This document shows positions 18,518 through 26,914 of a stretch of 49,265 nucleotides of DNA, in pieces. The notes beneath the pieces are model-generated. The model did not search any database. It worked only from the letters and a program-made list of their open reading frames with translations, and had not been told where the DNA came from. Made by a program: the position numbers and the translations under genes. The number at the start of each line of letters is the position of its first letter. The first letter of the stretch is position 1. The stretch covers positions 1 through 49,265 of the forward strand of contig CALFBG010000104.1 of assembly GCA_937951685.1 (NCBI GenBank), in the 5' to 3' direction. This DNA comes from an uncultured Saprospiraceae bacterium (GTDB taxonomy: Bacteria; Bacteroidota; Bacteroidia; Chitinophagales; Saprospiraceae).

Positions 18518-20638
18518 CTATTCTACATCCATCCATTTAGACTGCTGTAAACTTTCCACTGCTTTAATCGCTGCTCTGGAAGTATTCAAAATATCATCAA
18601 ATGGAATGATTTCTGGTCCACCAGATTTAATATTTTCGACAAACATTTTAAACTGGTTGTAATGACCTTTATCTTGCGACTTACTCATGCCAGAACTTTT
18701 AAACCCGTAGTAGTGTGATTTTCGGAAATTGTCTAAAATCATTGTTTTTCCTTGAGAGTAAATCTCAACTCTTTCTTTTGAATACGCTTTATGTCCGTTA
18801 GAAAAATAATTGATTACCCCTTGTGATCCATTTTGATAACGCAATAAGATAGAAGCATTATCTGTACCCGCAGAATATTCTGGACCGATTGCATTCATAA
18901 TAATTTTCTCCACCTTACTCCCCGTAAAATAAGTGATTAGATCAATTAAATGACACGCTTCTCCAATAATTCTTCCACCACCAATATTAATATCTTGTGT
19001 CCAATGATCTTCAGGAATAAATCCTGCGTTCATCGTAGCAATCACACTAATCGGATGATTACTTCCACCAAGTTGTTTTTTAGCATCAATGGCAAAAGGA
19101 GAGAACCGACGATTGAAACCAACTAATAATTTTACAGCAGCCGAGCGATATGCTTTTTCGATGGCTTCTAGTTCTGGCAAATTCATCGCCAATGGTTTTT
19201 CTATAAAAACATGTTTACCATGTTCGATACACTCAAGCGTTTGCTGCGCGTGCGAGTTGTGCCGCGTTGTGATTAGTACTGCATCGACTTCAGGATCTTT
19301 GAGAATATCTTGATAATTAGTTGTTGCGTTGGCGATCTTATACTTTTTTGCAGTCACGGTTGCGGAAAGTCCACCCGAACTAGCAATATATTTGATCGAA
19401 GCGTTTAATTTATTTAGCATGGGAACAATCATGCCCTTGGTAAAATTACCCGCACCGATGATTCCGAGGACTCCTTTTTTCTCCGCAAAAGACTGTGCCG
19501 TAACACTAACGCTCGTTTGTTTAAGGTCTATATTTCCTGGATATTCTAAGATCGTCGCAATGGAATTAGAACCTGCGATGTCTCCATAGATTTCCTGAAA
19601 AGCTTCAATTTTTAATTTCTCTGAGATGAGCGTATCTACCTGTAAGCGTTTTGCCGCTAAGGCACTCAAAATGGCCTCAAAGTTTCTCTTCTCCGTCCAA
19701 CGTACAAATGGTAGCGGATAATCTTGTCCTTTCTCTTCGTAATTGGCATCGTACCGACCCGGTCCGTAAGAACAAGAAACTTGAAAACTCAATTCTTTAT
19801 TATAAAAATCTGCCCGTTGGATATTCAACCCAATGACGCCTACCAATACGATACGACCTCTTTTTCGACTCATCTTCGCTGCTTGCGAAATTACATCATT
19901 ACTTTTGGTAGAAGCCGTAATTAAAACAGCATCTGCACCAATACCATTCGTAAGATCTTCCACCGTTTTTACGGGATCAACACCTGCGCCTACATTAAAT
20001 GCTTTGACACCCCATTGCTGCGCAAGATCAACTTTTTGTTGATCAAAGTCGAGGCCAATCACTTCGCAACCATTCGCCATTAATAACTGTGCGGCGATTA
20101 AACCGATAAGGCCCAAGCCAGTAACAACTACTGTTTCTCCGAAACTAGGGTTAATCAAGCGAATCCCTTGCAAGGCAATCGCTCCAATGACCGTAAAACT
20201 AGCTTCATCGTAAGAAACGCTATCTGGAATTTTTGCGACTAAGTTCTTTGGTACATTGACGACTTCTGCGTGATTCCCATTAGAAACTACTCGGTCACCA
20301 ATTTTAAATTCGCTTACCTCCGCTCCTACCCCAATCACTTCTCCAGCATTGCAATATCCTAGCGGAATCGGTTCGTTCAATTTGCGCATTACTGTCTCGA
20401 TAGTAGGTCGTAATCCATCTGACTTAATTTTATCCAGAACTTGCTTTACTTTATCAGGTTGTTGTCGCGCTTTTTCTAAGTAGCTCGCTTTTCCAAAGCT
20501 GACGAGCATTCTTTCGGTGCCTAAGGAGACCAGCGTACGATGCGTTTTGATGAGTACATGTCCCCGCTTTTTCTGAGGTACTGGAATTTCTTCAAGAATC
20601 GTTTCTCCGGATTTAAGATCTTGGATAATTTGTTTCAT
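18518..20638 (-). CDS. Fused zinc-type dehydrogenase / Gfo-Idh-MocA oxidoreductase
   Basis: This 706-residue protein joins two enzymes. Residues 1-350 are a medium-chain (zinc-type) dehydrogenase: PLGYCNAGEVIGVG, VVVTGLGLIGLIAAQLL as the NAD fold. Residues about 370-700 are a Gfo/Idh/MocA oxidoreductase: GVLGIIGAGNFTKGMIVPML, AVLITTRHNSHAQQ, HVFIEKPLAMN. The same fusion is common in Bacteroidota and other polysaccharide loci next to a heparinase-like gene, as it is here (56 bases apart). It probably oxidises and reduces a nucleotide sugar or sugar residue, but its substrate is not established. Confidence 0.9.
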   Translation of the reverse strand: MKQIIQDLKSGETILEEIPVPQKKRGHVLIKTHRTLVSLGTERMLVSFGKASYLEKARQQPDKVKQVLDKIKSDGLRPTIETVMRKLNEPIPLGYCNAGEVIGVGAEVSEFKIGDRVVSNGNHAEVVNVPKNLVAKIPDSVSYDEASFTVIGAIALQGIRLINPSFGETVVVTGLGLIGLIAAQLLMANGCEVIGLDFDQQKVDLAQQWGVKAFNVGAGVDPVKTVEDLTNGIGADAVLITASTKSNDVISQAAKMSRKRGRIVLVGVIGLNIQRADFYNKELSFQVSCSYGPGRYDANYEEKGQDYPLPFVRWTEKRNFEAILSALAAKRLQVDTLISEKLKIEAFQEIYGDIAGSNSIATILEYPGNIDLKQTSVSVTAQSFAEKKGVLGIIGAGNFTKGMIVPMLNKLNASIKYIASSGGLSATVTAKKYKIANATTNYQDILKDPEVDAVLITTRHNSHAQQTLECIEHGKHVFIEKPLAMNLPELEAIEKAYRSAAVKLLVGFNRRFSPFAIDAKKQLGGSNHPISVIATMNAGFIPEDHWTQDINIGGGRIIGEACHLIDLITYFTGSKVEKIIMNAIGPEYSAGTDNASILLRYQNGSQGVINYFSNGHKAYSKERVEIYSQGKTMILDNFRKSHYYGFKSSGMSKSQDKGHYNQFKMFVENIKSGGPEIIPFDDILNTSRAAIKAVESLQQSKWMDVE

Positions 20639-20667
20639 GTAAAAAGTATATAGTAAGTTCTTTTAAT

Positions 20668-21771
20668 TTAAACCAATTCGAGTAAGATATCAGCGATTCG
20701 TTCTGCCGCGTGACCATCCCAAAGTGGTGGAATAATTCCTTGCTTCGCAGCGCCATTAAGAATCGCTTCCATTTGAATTTTTACGGTTACTGGATTTAAG
20801 TCTTGCAACAAAAAGTTAGTTCCTAATTCCACTGTAATGGGTCGTTCCGTCGTATCTCTAAAAGTCATACAAGGCACTTGTAAGTAAGTCGTCTCTTCCT
20901 GAATGCCTCCAGAGTCTGTGATGATGAGCGCTGCGTTATCCATGAGTTTTAAGAACTCAAGATAGCCTTGGGGACCAATGAGATTCAAGCCTTCGATACT
21001 CGCTAAAGTATCGTACAAGTTAAACTTTTTCAGATTGTTGGTCGTTCTTGGATGAATCGCAAAAACAACTTTGCGGTGTTGTGCCGCATCTTTTACAATT
21101 TGAATGATATCTCGTAAGCCTTTTTCGTGATCAACGTTATGTGGACGATGCATCGTCATTAAAATATAATCCTTCGCACGAACGCCTAGCGTTTCTAGTA
21201 CTTTAGATGCTGCCGCTTTCTGTCTGAAATGAAAAAGCGAATCAATCATGACATTACCGACAAAAAATACTTTTTCATCCGGTACGCCTTCTTTTGCTAA
21301 ATTGACCAAACCACTATGTTCGGTGATAAACAAATAATTAGAAATTGCGTCGGTGATGATTCGGTTAACTTCCTCTGGCATCTTCCGGTCTCCACTTCTC
21401 AAGCCTGCCTCTACGTGTGCGACTTGAATACCCATTTTTACCGCTACGATGCTACAAGCAGCCGTTGCATTGACGTCTCCGACAACCAAGACTAAATCCG
21501 GTTGTTCCGCTTTGACTACTTCCTCAAATTTGAGCATCACATTCGCTTTTTGGTGCGTATGCGAACCGCCGCCAATACCGAGGTAATAATCTGGTTTAGG
21601 TAGCGCCAATTGATTGAAAAAAATGTCACTCATTTTTTCATCATAGTGCTGCCCAGTATGTATGATTTTAGAATCAATTTTTCCCGTCTTGACGAAAGCC
21701 CGGTGAAGTGGAGCGATTTTCATAAAGTTGGGACGAGCGCCAACTACGTTTAGTATTTTTATTTTCTTCAT
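20668..21771 (-). CDS. wecB: UDP-GlcNAc 2-epimerase, non-hydrolysing (copy 2)
   Basis: The 367-residue protein shows the standard WecB pattern: LNVVGARPNFMKIAPLHRAF, HTGQHYDEKMSDIFF, LVVGDVNATAACSIVA, HVEAGLRSGDRKMPEEVNR, and ITDSGGIQEETTYLQVPC. It should convert UDP-GlcNAc to UDP-ManNAc. It is closer to ordinary WecB than the copy at 8711-9811. It follows a SAM methyltransferase and precedes the fused oxidoreductase by 29 bases. Confidence 0.92.
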   Translation of the reverse strand: MKKIKILNVVGARPNFMKIAPLHRAFVKTGKIDSKIIHTGQHYDEKMSDIFFNQLALPKPDYYLGIGGGSHTHQKANVMLKFEEVVKAEQPDLVLVVGDVNATAACSIVAVKMGIQVAHVEAGLRSGDRKMPEEVNRIITDAISNYLFITEHSGLVNLAKEGVPDEKVFFVGNVMIDSLFHFRQKAAASKVLETLGVRAKDYILMTMHRPHNVDHEKGLRDIIQIVKDAAQHRKVVFAIHPRTTNNLKKFNLYDTLASIEGLNLIGPQGYLEFLKLMDNAALIITDSGGIQEETTYLQVPCMTFRDTTERPITVELGTNFLLQDLNPVTVKIQMEAILNGAAKQGIIPPLWDGHAAERIADILLELV

Positions 21772-21822
21772 AATATTAATCTAGCGTTCAACTATGATGT
21801 GGTATGTATCTTCTGTTGAGGT

Positions 21823-22551
21823 TTAATTTTTTTTCATAACTGTAATCATTACGATTTTCAGTTGTTCTAAACCTAAAATATTTACTAATTTTTCATAAAC
21901 AATCCCGAAAAAATAAAAGGGAAATAGAATCCGTAAGTACTCTGGTCGACCTTCGATGAATTGCATTTTCTCTACCTCTAAATTATATTTTTTACCGTAG
22001 TGTGTTTGGTCTTTTTTGGTGTTCGCTTTGTAACGCGTTGGGAAAGTATCCTCGTAGTCTCGACCTTTTAATTTGTTATAAAATTTATGAAACCATAAAG
22101 GGGTAATGGTTGCAAACAAAGGCATATAGTGATACTTGTTCGGTGTCTTTGCGATAAAGATCCCACCCGACTTCATTACTCTTGAGATTTCTGCGAAGAA
22201 CTTATCTGGATTATCTACGTGTTCTAAAACATTATCAGATACAATGAGGTCAAATTTATTATCTTCAAAAAACGGCATATCATCCGCAAGTCCTACGTAG
22301 CCTTTATCCAAAAAAGGATTTGTTTTTACTTCTTCCACGGGATCAACCCCGTGTACTTCTTTCGCCAAACCTTTAAAGTTCATTTCTGGTAAAATACCTC
22401 GTCCTGCCCCTGCGTCTAGCATTACCGTTTCTTTATTGACGTAAGGTAAGACCGTTTGTCGTAACATTTTATCATCCCAGAAAGATTCGTGCTTGGGGTA
22501 GAAGGTTTCATCGATCCAAGAAACGATACTTTTATTTAAGCTGCTCAGCAT
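21823..22551 (-). CDS. Class I SAM-dependent methyltransferase
   Basis: The 242-residue protein has motif I in VMLDAGAGRGILPE, an acidic strand end (VHGVDPVEE), and FDLIVSDNVLEHVDNPDKFFAEISRVMKSGGIFI, the usual Methyltransf_11 layout. It probably methylates a sugar hydroxyl of the polysaccharide or its precursor. Its start overlaps the end of the Gfo/Idh/MocA gene by 20 bases. Confidence 0.9.
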   Translation of the reverse strand: MLSSLNKSIVSWIDETFYPKHESFWDDKMLRQTVLPYVNKETVMLDAGAGRGILPEMNFKGLAKEVHGVDPVEEVKTNPFLDKGYVGLADDMPFFEDNKFDLIVSDNVLEHVDNPDKFFAEISRVMKSGGIFIAKTPNKYHYMPLFATITPLWFHKFYNKLKGRDYEDTFPTRYKANTKKDQTHYGKKYNLEVEKMQFIEGRPEYLRILFPFYFFGIVYEKLVNILGLEQLKIVMITVMKKN

Positions 22552-23749
22552 TGTTTTTTACGTTAGAGGTTGTTAATAGTGATTTTGATTTTATTGCTAC
22601 CAAAGCGTTGAATTCTGCTAATGCACTTTCCAATTCAAAAGTGGCACTAGTTGTTTTTTGCCTCACCATTTGGGTAATGAAGAGCATCAATAAAGTAGAA
22701 CATTCTACTTCACTCCAGTCTCGATTTTCTGTTTCAAAAGGCTGAAGGATAGCTCTTTTATGACCAACGTCTTTGGGCCAAAATTTCTTTTTGATTAATT
22801 TATCTTGTTTCCAAATTGTCAGTTCTCTAAAGTCGCTAACTTTAGCGATAACATTTTGGTATTGAAAATTCACTGTCTCATTGATGCCTTCAAAAGGTTC
22901 TGACCGAGCACTTAACATAATCGAAATTAAGTCTCCTTGGTCGGAAGTCATCGTGATATTCATATTATCATCAGGTTCTTCTAAGTTACTGTAAGCAACT
23001 TGAACTTGGAGTTGCTTCGGCAAATTTCGCCAAGCTAAAATGTGAATGGCCAAATCAATCCAGTGCCCCACATTACCACAAACTCGAGTTCCTTCTTCTG
23101 GCCTACGATACCAATGATCATCCGACAATTGGTGACCACTAATAAAAAAGTTCATGCTAAAAGCAGCATCTTTTTGCTTGATGGTATTTTGATCGAGTGC
23201 CGTATAAATTTTTCGGACTGCCTGAGCATACGGTCGATTGTATCCCGCAAATAAAGTCGCTTGATACTTTCGTTTATGCGCAATGAGTGATACGAATTGT
23301 TCTTCCGTTACCGAAATGGGTTTTTCAAGATATATCGTTTTAAGCCCATGCTTCATTGCTTCAATAGCATAAGGCGTATGCGTAGCGTGATTAGACGCGA
23401 TGTATAAGATTTCTAATTTTGGATTAGATAATAATGCCTCAACGGAAGGCGCTACTTTTTCAAATCTAAAATAGTGCGCCAACGATTTAGCATTATCCGC
23501 ATCAATATCATAGCAATTAAGAAAAATCAGTCCTTTCGTTTTTCGAATAAAGAAACCAATTGTACTAAAAGCAAATTGTCCACAACCAATGATGGACACC
23601 TTTGGTTTACCTTTAAACCCGTAAGAGCGCAACAATGGATGTCGCAACCGACCACTCGCTTTATTGATCGACCTTCCGATGCCGTAGAGCGATCGAAAAC
23701 GAAGCATTTTTTTAATTAGTTGTTTTTTAGATAGAGACTCCAGTGCCAT
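22532..23749 (-). CDS. Gfo/Idh/MocA family oxidoreductase
   Basis: The 405-residue protein has KVSIIGCGQFAFSTIGFFI as the NAD(P)-binding fold, LYIASNHATHTPYAIEAMKHG and TIYLEKPISVTEEQF with the catalytic EKP motif. The C-terminal sandwich includes CGNVGHWIDLAIHIL. It acts on a sugar or nucleotide sugar, perhaps in the same pathway as the fused oxidoreductase, whose second half belongs to the same family. It overlaps neighbours on both sides by about 20 bases. Confidence 0.9.
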   Translation of the reverse strand: MALESLSKKQLIKKMLRFRSLYGIGRSINKASGRLRHPLLRSYGFKGKPKVSIIGCGQFAFSTIGFFIRKTKGLIFLNCYDIDADNAKSLAHYFRFEKVAPSVEALLSNPKLEILYIASNHATHTPYAIEAMKHGLKTIYLEKPISVTEEQFVSLIAHKRKYQATLFAGYNRPYAQAVRKIYTALDQNTIKQKDAAFSMNFFISGHQLSDDHWYRRPEEGTRVCGNVGHWIDLAIHILAWRNLPKQLQVQVAYSNLEEPDDNMNITMTSDQGDLISIMLSARSEPFEGINETVNFQYQNVIAKVSDFRELTIWKQDKLIKKKFWPKDVGHKRAILQPFETENRDWSEVECSTLLMLFITQMVRQKTTSATFELESALAEFNALVAIKSKSLLTTSNVKNNAEQLK

Positions 23750-24899
23750 TTTTTATCGTTATGCCCGCTAAATCTTGATACAATTGTGCATGCTTCCGTA
23801 CACAGACTTCGATGTCAAAAAAGTCTATTGCGGTACGTCTTGCATTTTCTCCTAATGTTTTTCTTTGTGCTGCATCATCGACGAGTACGCGTATTGCTTT
23901 TGCCAAAGCTTCCGGATTTTTCGTTGGTACGACTAGCCCACAATGATGCTGTGCAAAAATTGCAGCGACGTCACCTACGTCGGTTGATACCGTTGGTTTT
24001 GCCATTGCTAATGCTTCCCAAACGGAAATGGGTGACGCTTCGTAATCTGAGGGACAGACGTAAATATCTGATGCTGCCAGTAATTCTTTCACATCTCTCC
24101 GCTCTCCCAAGAAATGCAAATTCTTGATACCAAGTGCTTTTTGCTCGTCGAGTAACTTTTGGGTAAACTCTTTTAAGTTGTCCAGCATTTTTCCGACAAC
24201 GTAGAAGTTTACTTTTTTATCCGTTAATTGATTTAAAATACCAATTGCAGGAATTAGCGTATCGTAACCTTTGATCGTATTTAAGTGACCCACTGTCAAG
24301 ATATTAATACTACCCTTTCGATCAATCGTAGGAGAAGCAGCCGTAGTCGCCGGATTAAAGTCTACCGTTCGAATTGGTGCTTGAATAATATTCTTATCCG
24401 TCGCTTCAATATTCGGTTGATAATAATGTAAAGCCCGTTCACTAGCTCCCAAGAAAAAATCTCCGAAGAGCTTTGCCGTTACTTTGTAGAGCGCCATGAC
24501 TAAACCCGTAAAGTGCGTATCGTTCATGTGCCAGACGCAGCGCGTGCCCGTAAGCTTTGCAGCAATGACTCCTTTGATTTGCCAAGCGCCATTACAATGT
24601 ACCAAATTTGGTTTTTCCTTGCGAATTACTTTAATAATGGCAAAAAGTTCAAAGAAAAAGTAAAAGATAAATTTGAAAAGTTCTGTCGGATTTTTAGTCA
24701 ATCGATGTAAAGAAAGGGCATAAAATTTAATGCCTTGTGCTTTGAGTAAACCTTGAAACCGTTCCGCATTTTCTTTTGGACAAATTACAACTGTTTCGAT
24801 ATCGTAAGCTTTCAAGCCTTCTGCTACTTCGGTAATCCTTTTTTGTGGACCACCAAAACGACCTTCTTCCGTAATATTAATGACTTTCAGCGCTGACAT
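23727..24899 (-). CDS. Glycosyltransferase family 4
   Basis: I place the start at ATG 24897-24899 (MSALKVINITEEGRFGGPQKR), where family homology begins; an alternative ATG lies at 24923. The 390-residue enzyme has the family 4 donor-domain turn FGGPQKRITEV, then LVHCNGAWQIKGVIAAKL, INILTVGHLNTIKGYDTLIPAI and the EX7E-type DIYVCPSDYEASPISVWEALAMAKP. It adds an unknown sugar during repeat-unit assembly. It overlaps the sulfotransferase gene upstream. Confidence 0.9.
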   Translation of the reverse strand: MSALKVINITEEGRFGGPQKRITEVAEGLKAYDIETVVICPKENAERFQGLLKAQGIKFYALSLHRLTKNPTELFKFIFYFFFELFAIIKVIRKEKPNLVHCNGAWQIKGVIAAKLTGTRCVWHMNDTHFTGLVMALYKVTAKLFGDFFLGASERALHYYQPNIEATDKNIIQAPIRTVDFNPATTAASPTIDRKGSINILTVGHLNTIKGYDTLIPAIGILNQLTDKKVNFYVVGKMLDNLKEFTQKLLDEQKALGIKNLHFLGERRDVKELLAASDIYVCPSDYEASPISVWEALAMAKPTVSTDVGDVAAIFAQHHCGLVVPTKNPEALAKAIRVLVDDAAQRKTLGENARRTAIDFFDIEVCVRKHAQLYQDLAGITIKNGTGVSI

Positions 24900-25695
24900 A
24901 TGCTTTGATCCAGTTGTGATCATTTTCGTATCCTGCTTTAATTAATTCTTTTCCAGCGTAGTGCGCGAACATCTCGCAAGCTTCCTTGGTGAAATTATTT
25001 TTCCAATCGCCAGCAATTCCTTTTCTCAAGAAACTTTTCTTATTTTCTTCTCCCTGCTTTCGCTTCGCTAATTTTTTAAAACTATATTTTTCGACGATTG
25101 CTTGAAGTTCCGCTTTAGGAAGTTTGGGTTTACCCAAAAAACTAATTGTACGCTCCAATTCATGCGCAGCATCTTTGAGTAAATCTTCGTATTTCACAAT
25201 ACAAACCTGTGGTTGATCATAATACGAATTTACTCCTTCGCTCCAGTTGAAGTGGGTTCGTCCTTCCGCAAAGCCTTCAAACATATATTGAATAAAGGCG
25301 GGCATATTCGTTTGAATATCATCGTAATTTTCAAAGTTAACTTTAGCGCGATGCTTAGCGATACTGTAGGGAGGATTTCGATCATTTTCAAATAAGAAAT
25401 GATAATACGCCGAAACCATCACGTCCCGTCCGTCCCGCATGATCGCAATCATTTTTCCAAAGTTCGGGTTATATAAATGATGCCCGTGCATGATACAACT
25501 TTCAAACTTGGGAGACTTATTCCTAGGAAAAGGAATCTGCAAGGCGTCCGAAGTCATCTGGGCAAACCAAGAACCACCAGATTTAGGAAACTCCGAGATT
25601 AATACGAGCCCGAGTCTTTTGTTCAGTAAGTGCCACATGGCGAGCCGCTTCACCGCGGCTACTCTAATCTGAAAATGAGACCTTTTATCTTTCAT
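24877..25695 (-). CDS. Sulfotransferase of the Sulfotransfer_1 type
   Basis: The 272-residue protein has all three PAPS-binding marks of the cytosolic sulfotransferase fold: PKSGGSWF at residues 37-44 (5'-phosphosulfate loop), MRDGRDVMVSAYYH at 86-99 (3'-phosphate site), and RKGIAGDWKNNFT at 224-236, nearly identical to the conserved RKGxxGDWKNxFT of this family. His72 in MHGHH may be the catalytic base. It would sulfate a sugar in the repeat unit using PAPS made by CysDNC. It is only distantly like the second sulfotransferase at 6463-7362, so the two probably act at different positions. Confidence 0.93.
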   Translation of the reverse strand: MKDKRSHFQIRVAAVKRLAMWHLLNKRLGLVLISEFPKSGGSWFAQMTSDALQIPFPRNKSPKFESCIMHGHHLYNPNFGKMIAIMRDGRDVMVSAYYHFLFENDRNPPYSIAKHRAKVNFENYDDIQTNMPAFIQYMFEGFAEGRTHFNWSEGVNSYYDQPQVCIVKYEDLLKDAAHELERTISFLGKPKLPKAELQAIVEKYSFKKLAKRKQGEENKKSFLRKGIAGDWKNNFTKEACEMFAHYAGKELIKAGYENDHNWIKAYVSAESH

Positions 25696-26914
25696 TTTCT
25701 TTCAATATTTTTTTATAAAACTGTAATCTTTCTTTTGCTAAATTGGCGACGGAAAAGGCTTGAATGTAAGCTTGTCCTTGCACTTTTCGGGTTCGATAAA
25801 GTTCCTGTCCTTGGCTAATGTCCTGAATCTTCGTTTTAAGTTCTTCTGCATTGCCTGGCTCGAAGAAAAAACTTATTGCTCCCGTTGGGTCTACTATTTT
25901 GGTGCCCGCGATATGACTACAAAGTACTAAGGCACCCGCTGCAATGGCTTCTTTCATGACGCGCGGTGACCCTTCAAAAAAAGAAGGTAAGATAAACAAA
26001 TCAGCGTGTTGATAGTAAGCGATTAATTCTTCCTGCGGTACTTTAGGAATGAGCGTTATTTTATCTTTTAAATTATACTGGTCCAACATACTATTGAACC
26101 AAGTTTGATCATTATTAGGAATGCCACCAATCATTGTCAATTGGTATTTATTCGGATCAGCCGCTTCCAGTAGACTAAAGGATTTCAGTAAAGTACCGAT
26201 ACCTTTGGCTGGATATATTTTCCCTGCGTAGAGTAACTGAATGCGAGTTGCCGTATCTTTCATTTGAGGAGGCGCAGGCTTTTCTATCGCGAATCGCTCC
26301 GGTAAGATACAAGTGTTCATCACGTAGCGTTGTTTAAAGCGAAAAATGCTACTCAATTCGTTGGCCGCTTCGGAAGAATTGCCGATAATAATATTTGCGC
26401 CAAAAACAGAAACAAAGCGATACAATAACGGCTTAAAACGAGACTTAATGATCTTCCACTTTTGTGCGCTTGTGATAAACTCCCTACCATTCGGATCAAT
26501 TGTCCAGCCACGACTACTAAAGAATGCATATTCGCCGCTGTATAAGGAGCAGATTCTCGGCATTTTTCCACGCAACATGACCTTGCTCATTGCACTTACC
26601 ATTCCTACTCCGTGTTCGTGCAAGATAAACTGTGTCTTTGGATACGATTGAATAATTTCTTTCAATTGCTCAAAAGCCCAAGACCAAAAATTATTTGCCC
26701 GCAACGTTTTTTCGGGTGTTTTTACTAAACAATACTTAGGATTGTTATTGGCTACTTTCCCATTGGTCAAGATTAAGTGTGGTAAATCCTCTGTTCCAAT
26801 CTGTGTCAACAAATAGCAACGGTCAAAGTAGCTTTGTGGATTATTAATAACACTAACCAAGCCGTAGTTCGTCTCTTTTAAAATATCCAATAGCTTAAGG
26901 TTTCGTTTTAACAA
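25685..26914 (-). CDS. Glycosyltransferase family 4
   Basis: The 409-residue enzyme has a weakly conserved first domain (FILHEHGVGMVSAMSK, NIIIGNSSEAANELS) and a typical second domain (IQLLYAGKIYPAKGIGTLLKSF, LFILPSFFEGSPRVMKEAIAAGALVL with the EX7E region). It starts at TTG 26912-26914; a stop lies six codons upstream with no ATG between. It overlaps the polymerase gene by 20 bases and the sulfotransferase by 11. Confidence 0.88.
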   Translation of the reverse strand: MLKRNLKLLDILKETNYGLVSVINNPQSYFDRCYLLTQIGTEDLPHLILTNGKVANNNPKYCLVKTPEKTLRANNFWSWAFEQLKEIIQSYPKTQFILHEHGVGMVSAMSKVMLRGKMPRICSLYSGEYAFFSSRGWTIDPNGREFITSAQKWKIIKSRFKPLLYRFVSVFGANIIIGNSSEAANELSSIFRFKQRYVMNTCILPERFAIEKPAPPQMKDTATRIQLLYAGKIYPAKGIGTLLKSFSLLEAADPNKYQLTMIGGIPNNDQTWFNSMLDQYNLKDKITLIPKVPQEELIAYYQHADLFILPSFFEGSPRVMKEAIAAGALVLCSHIAGTKIVDPTGAISFFFEPGNAEELKTKIQDISQGQELYRTRKVQGQAYIQAFSVANLAKERLQFYKKILKENER

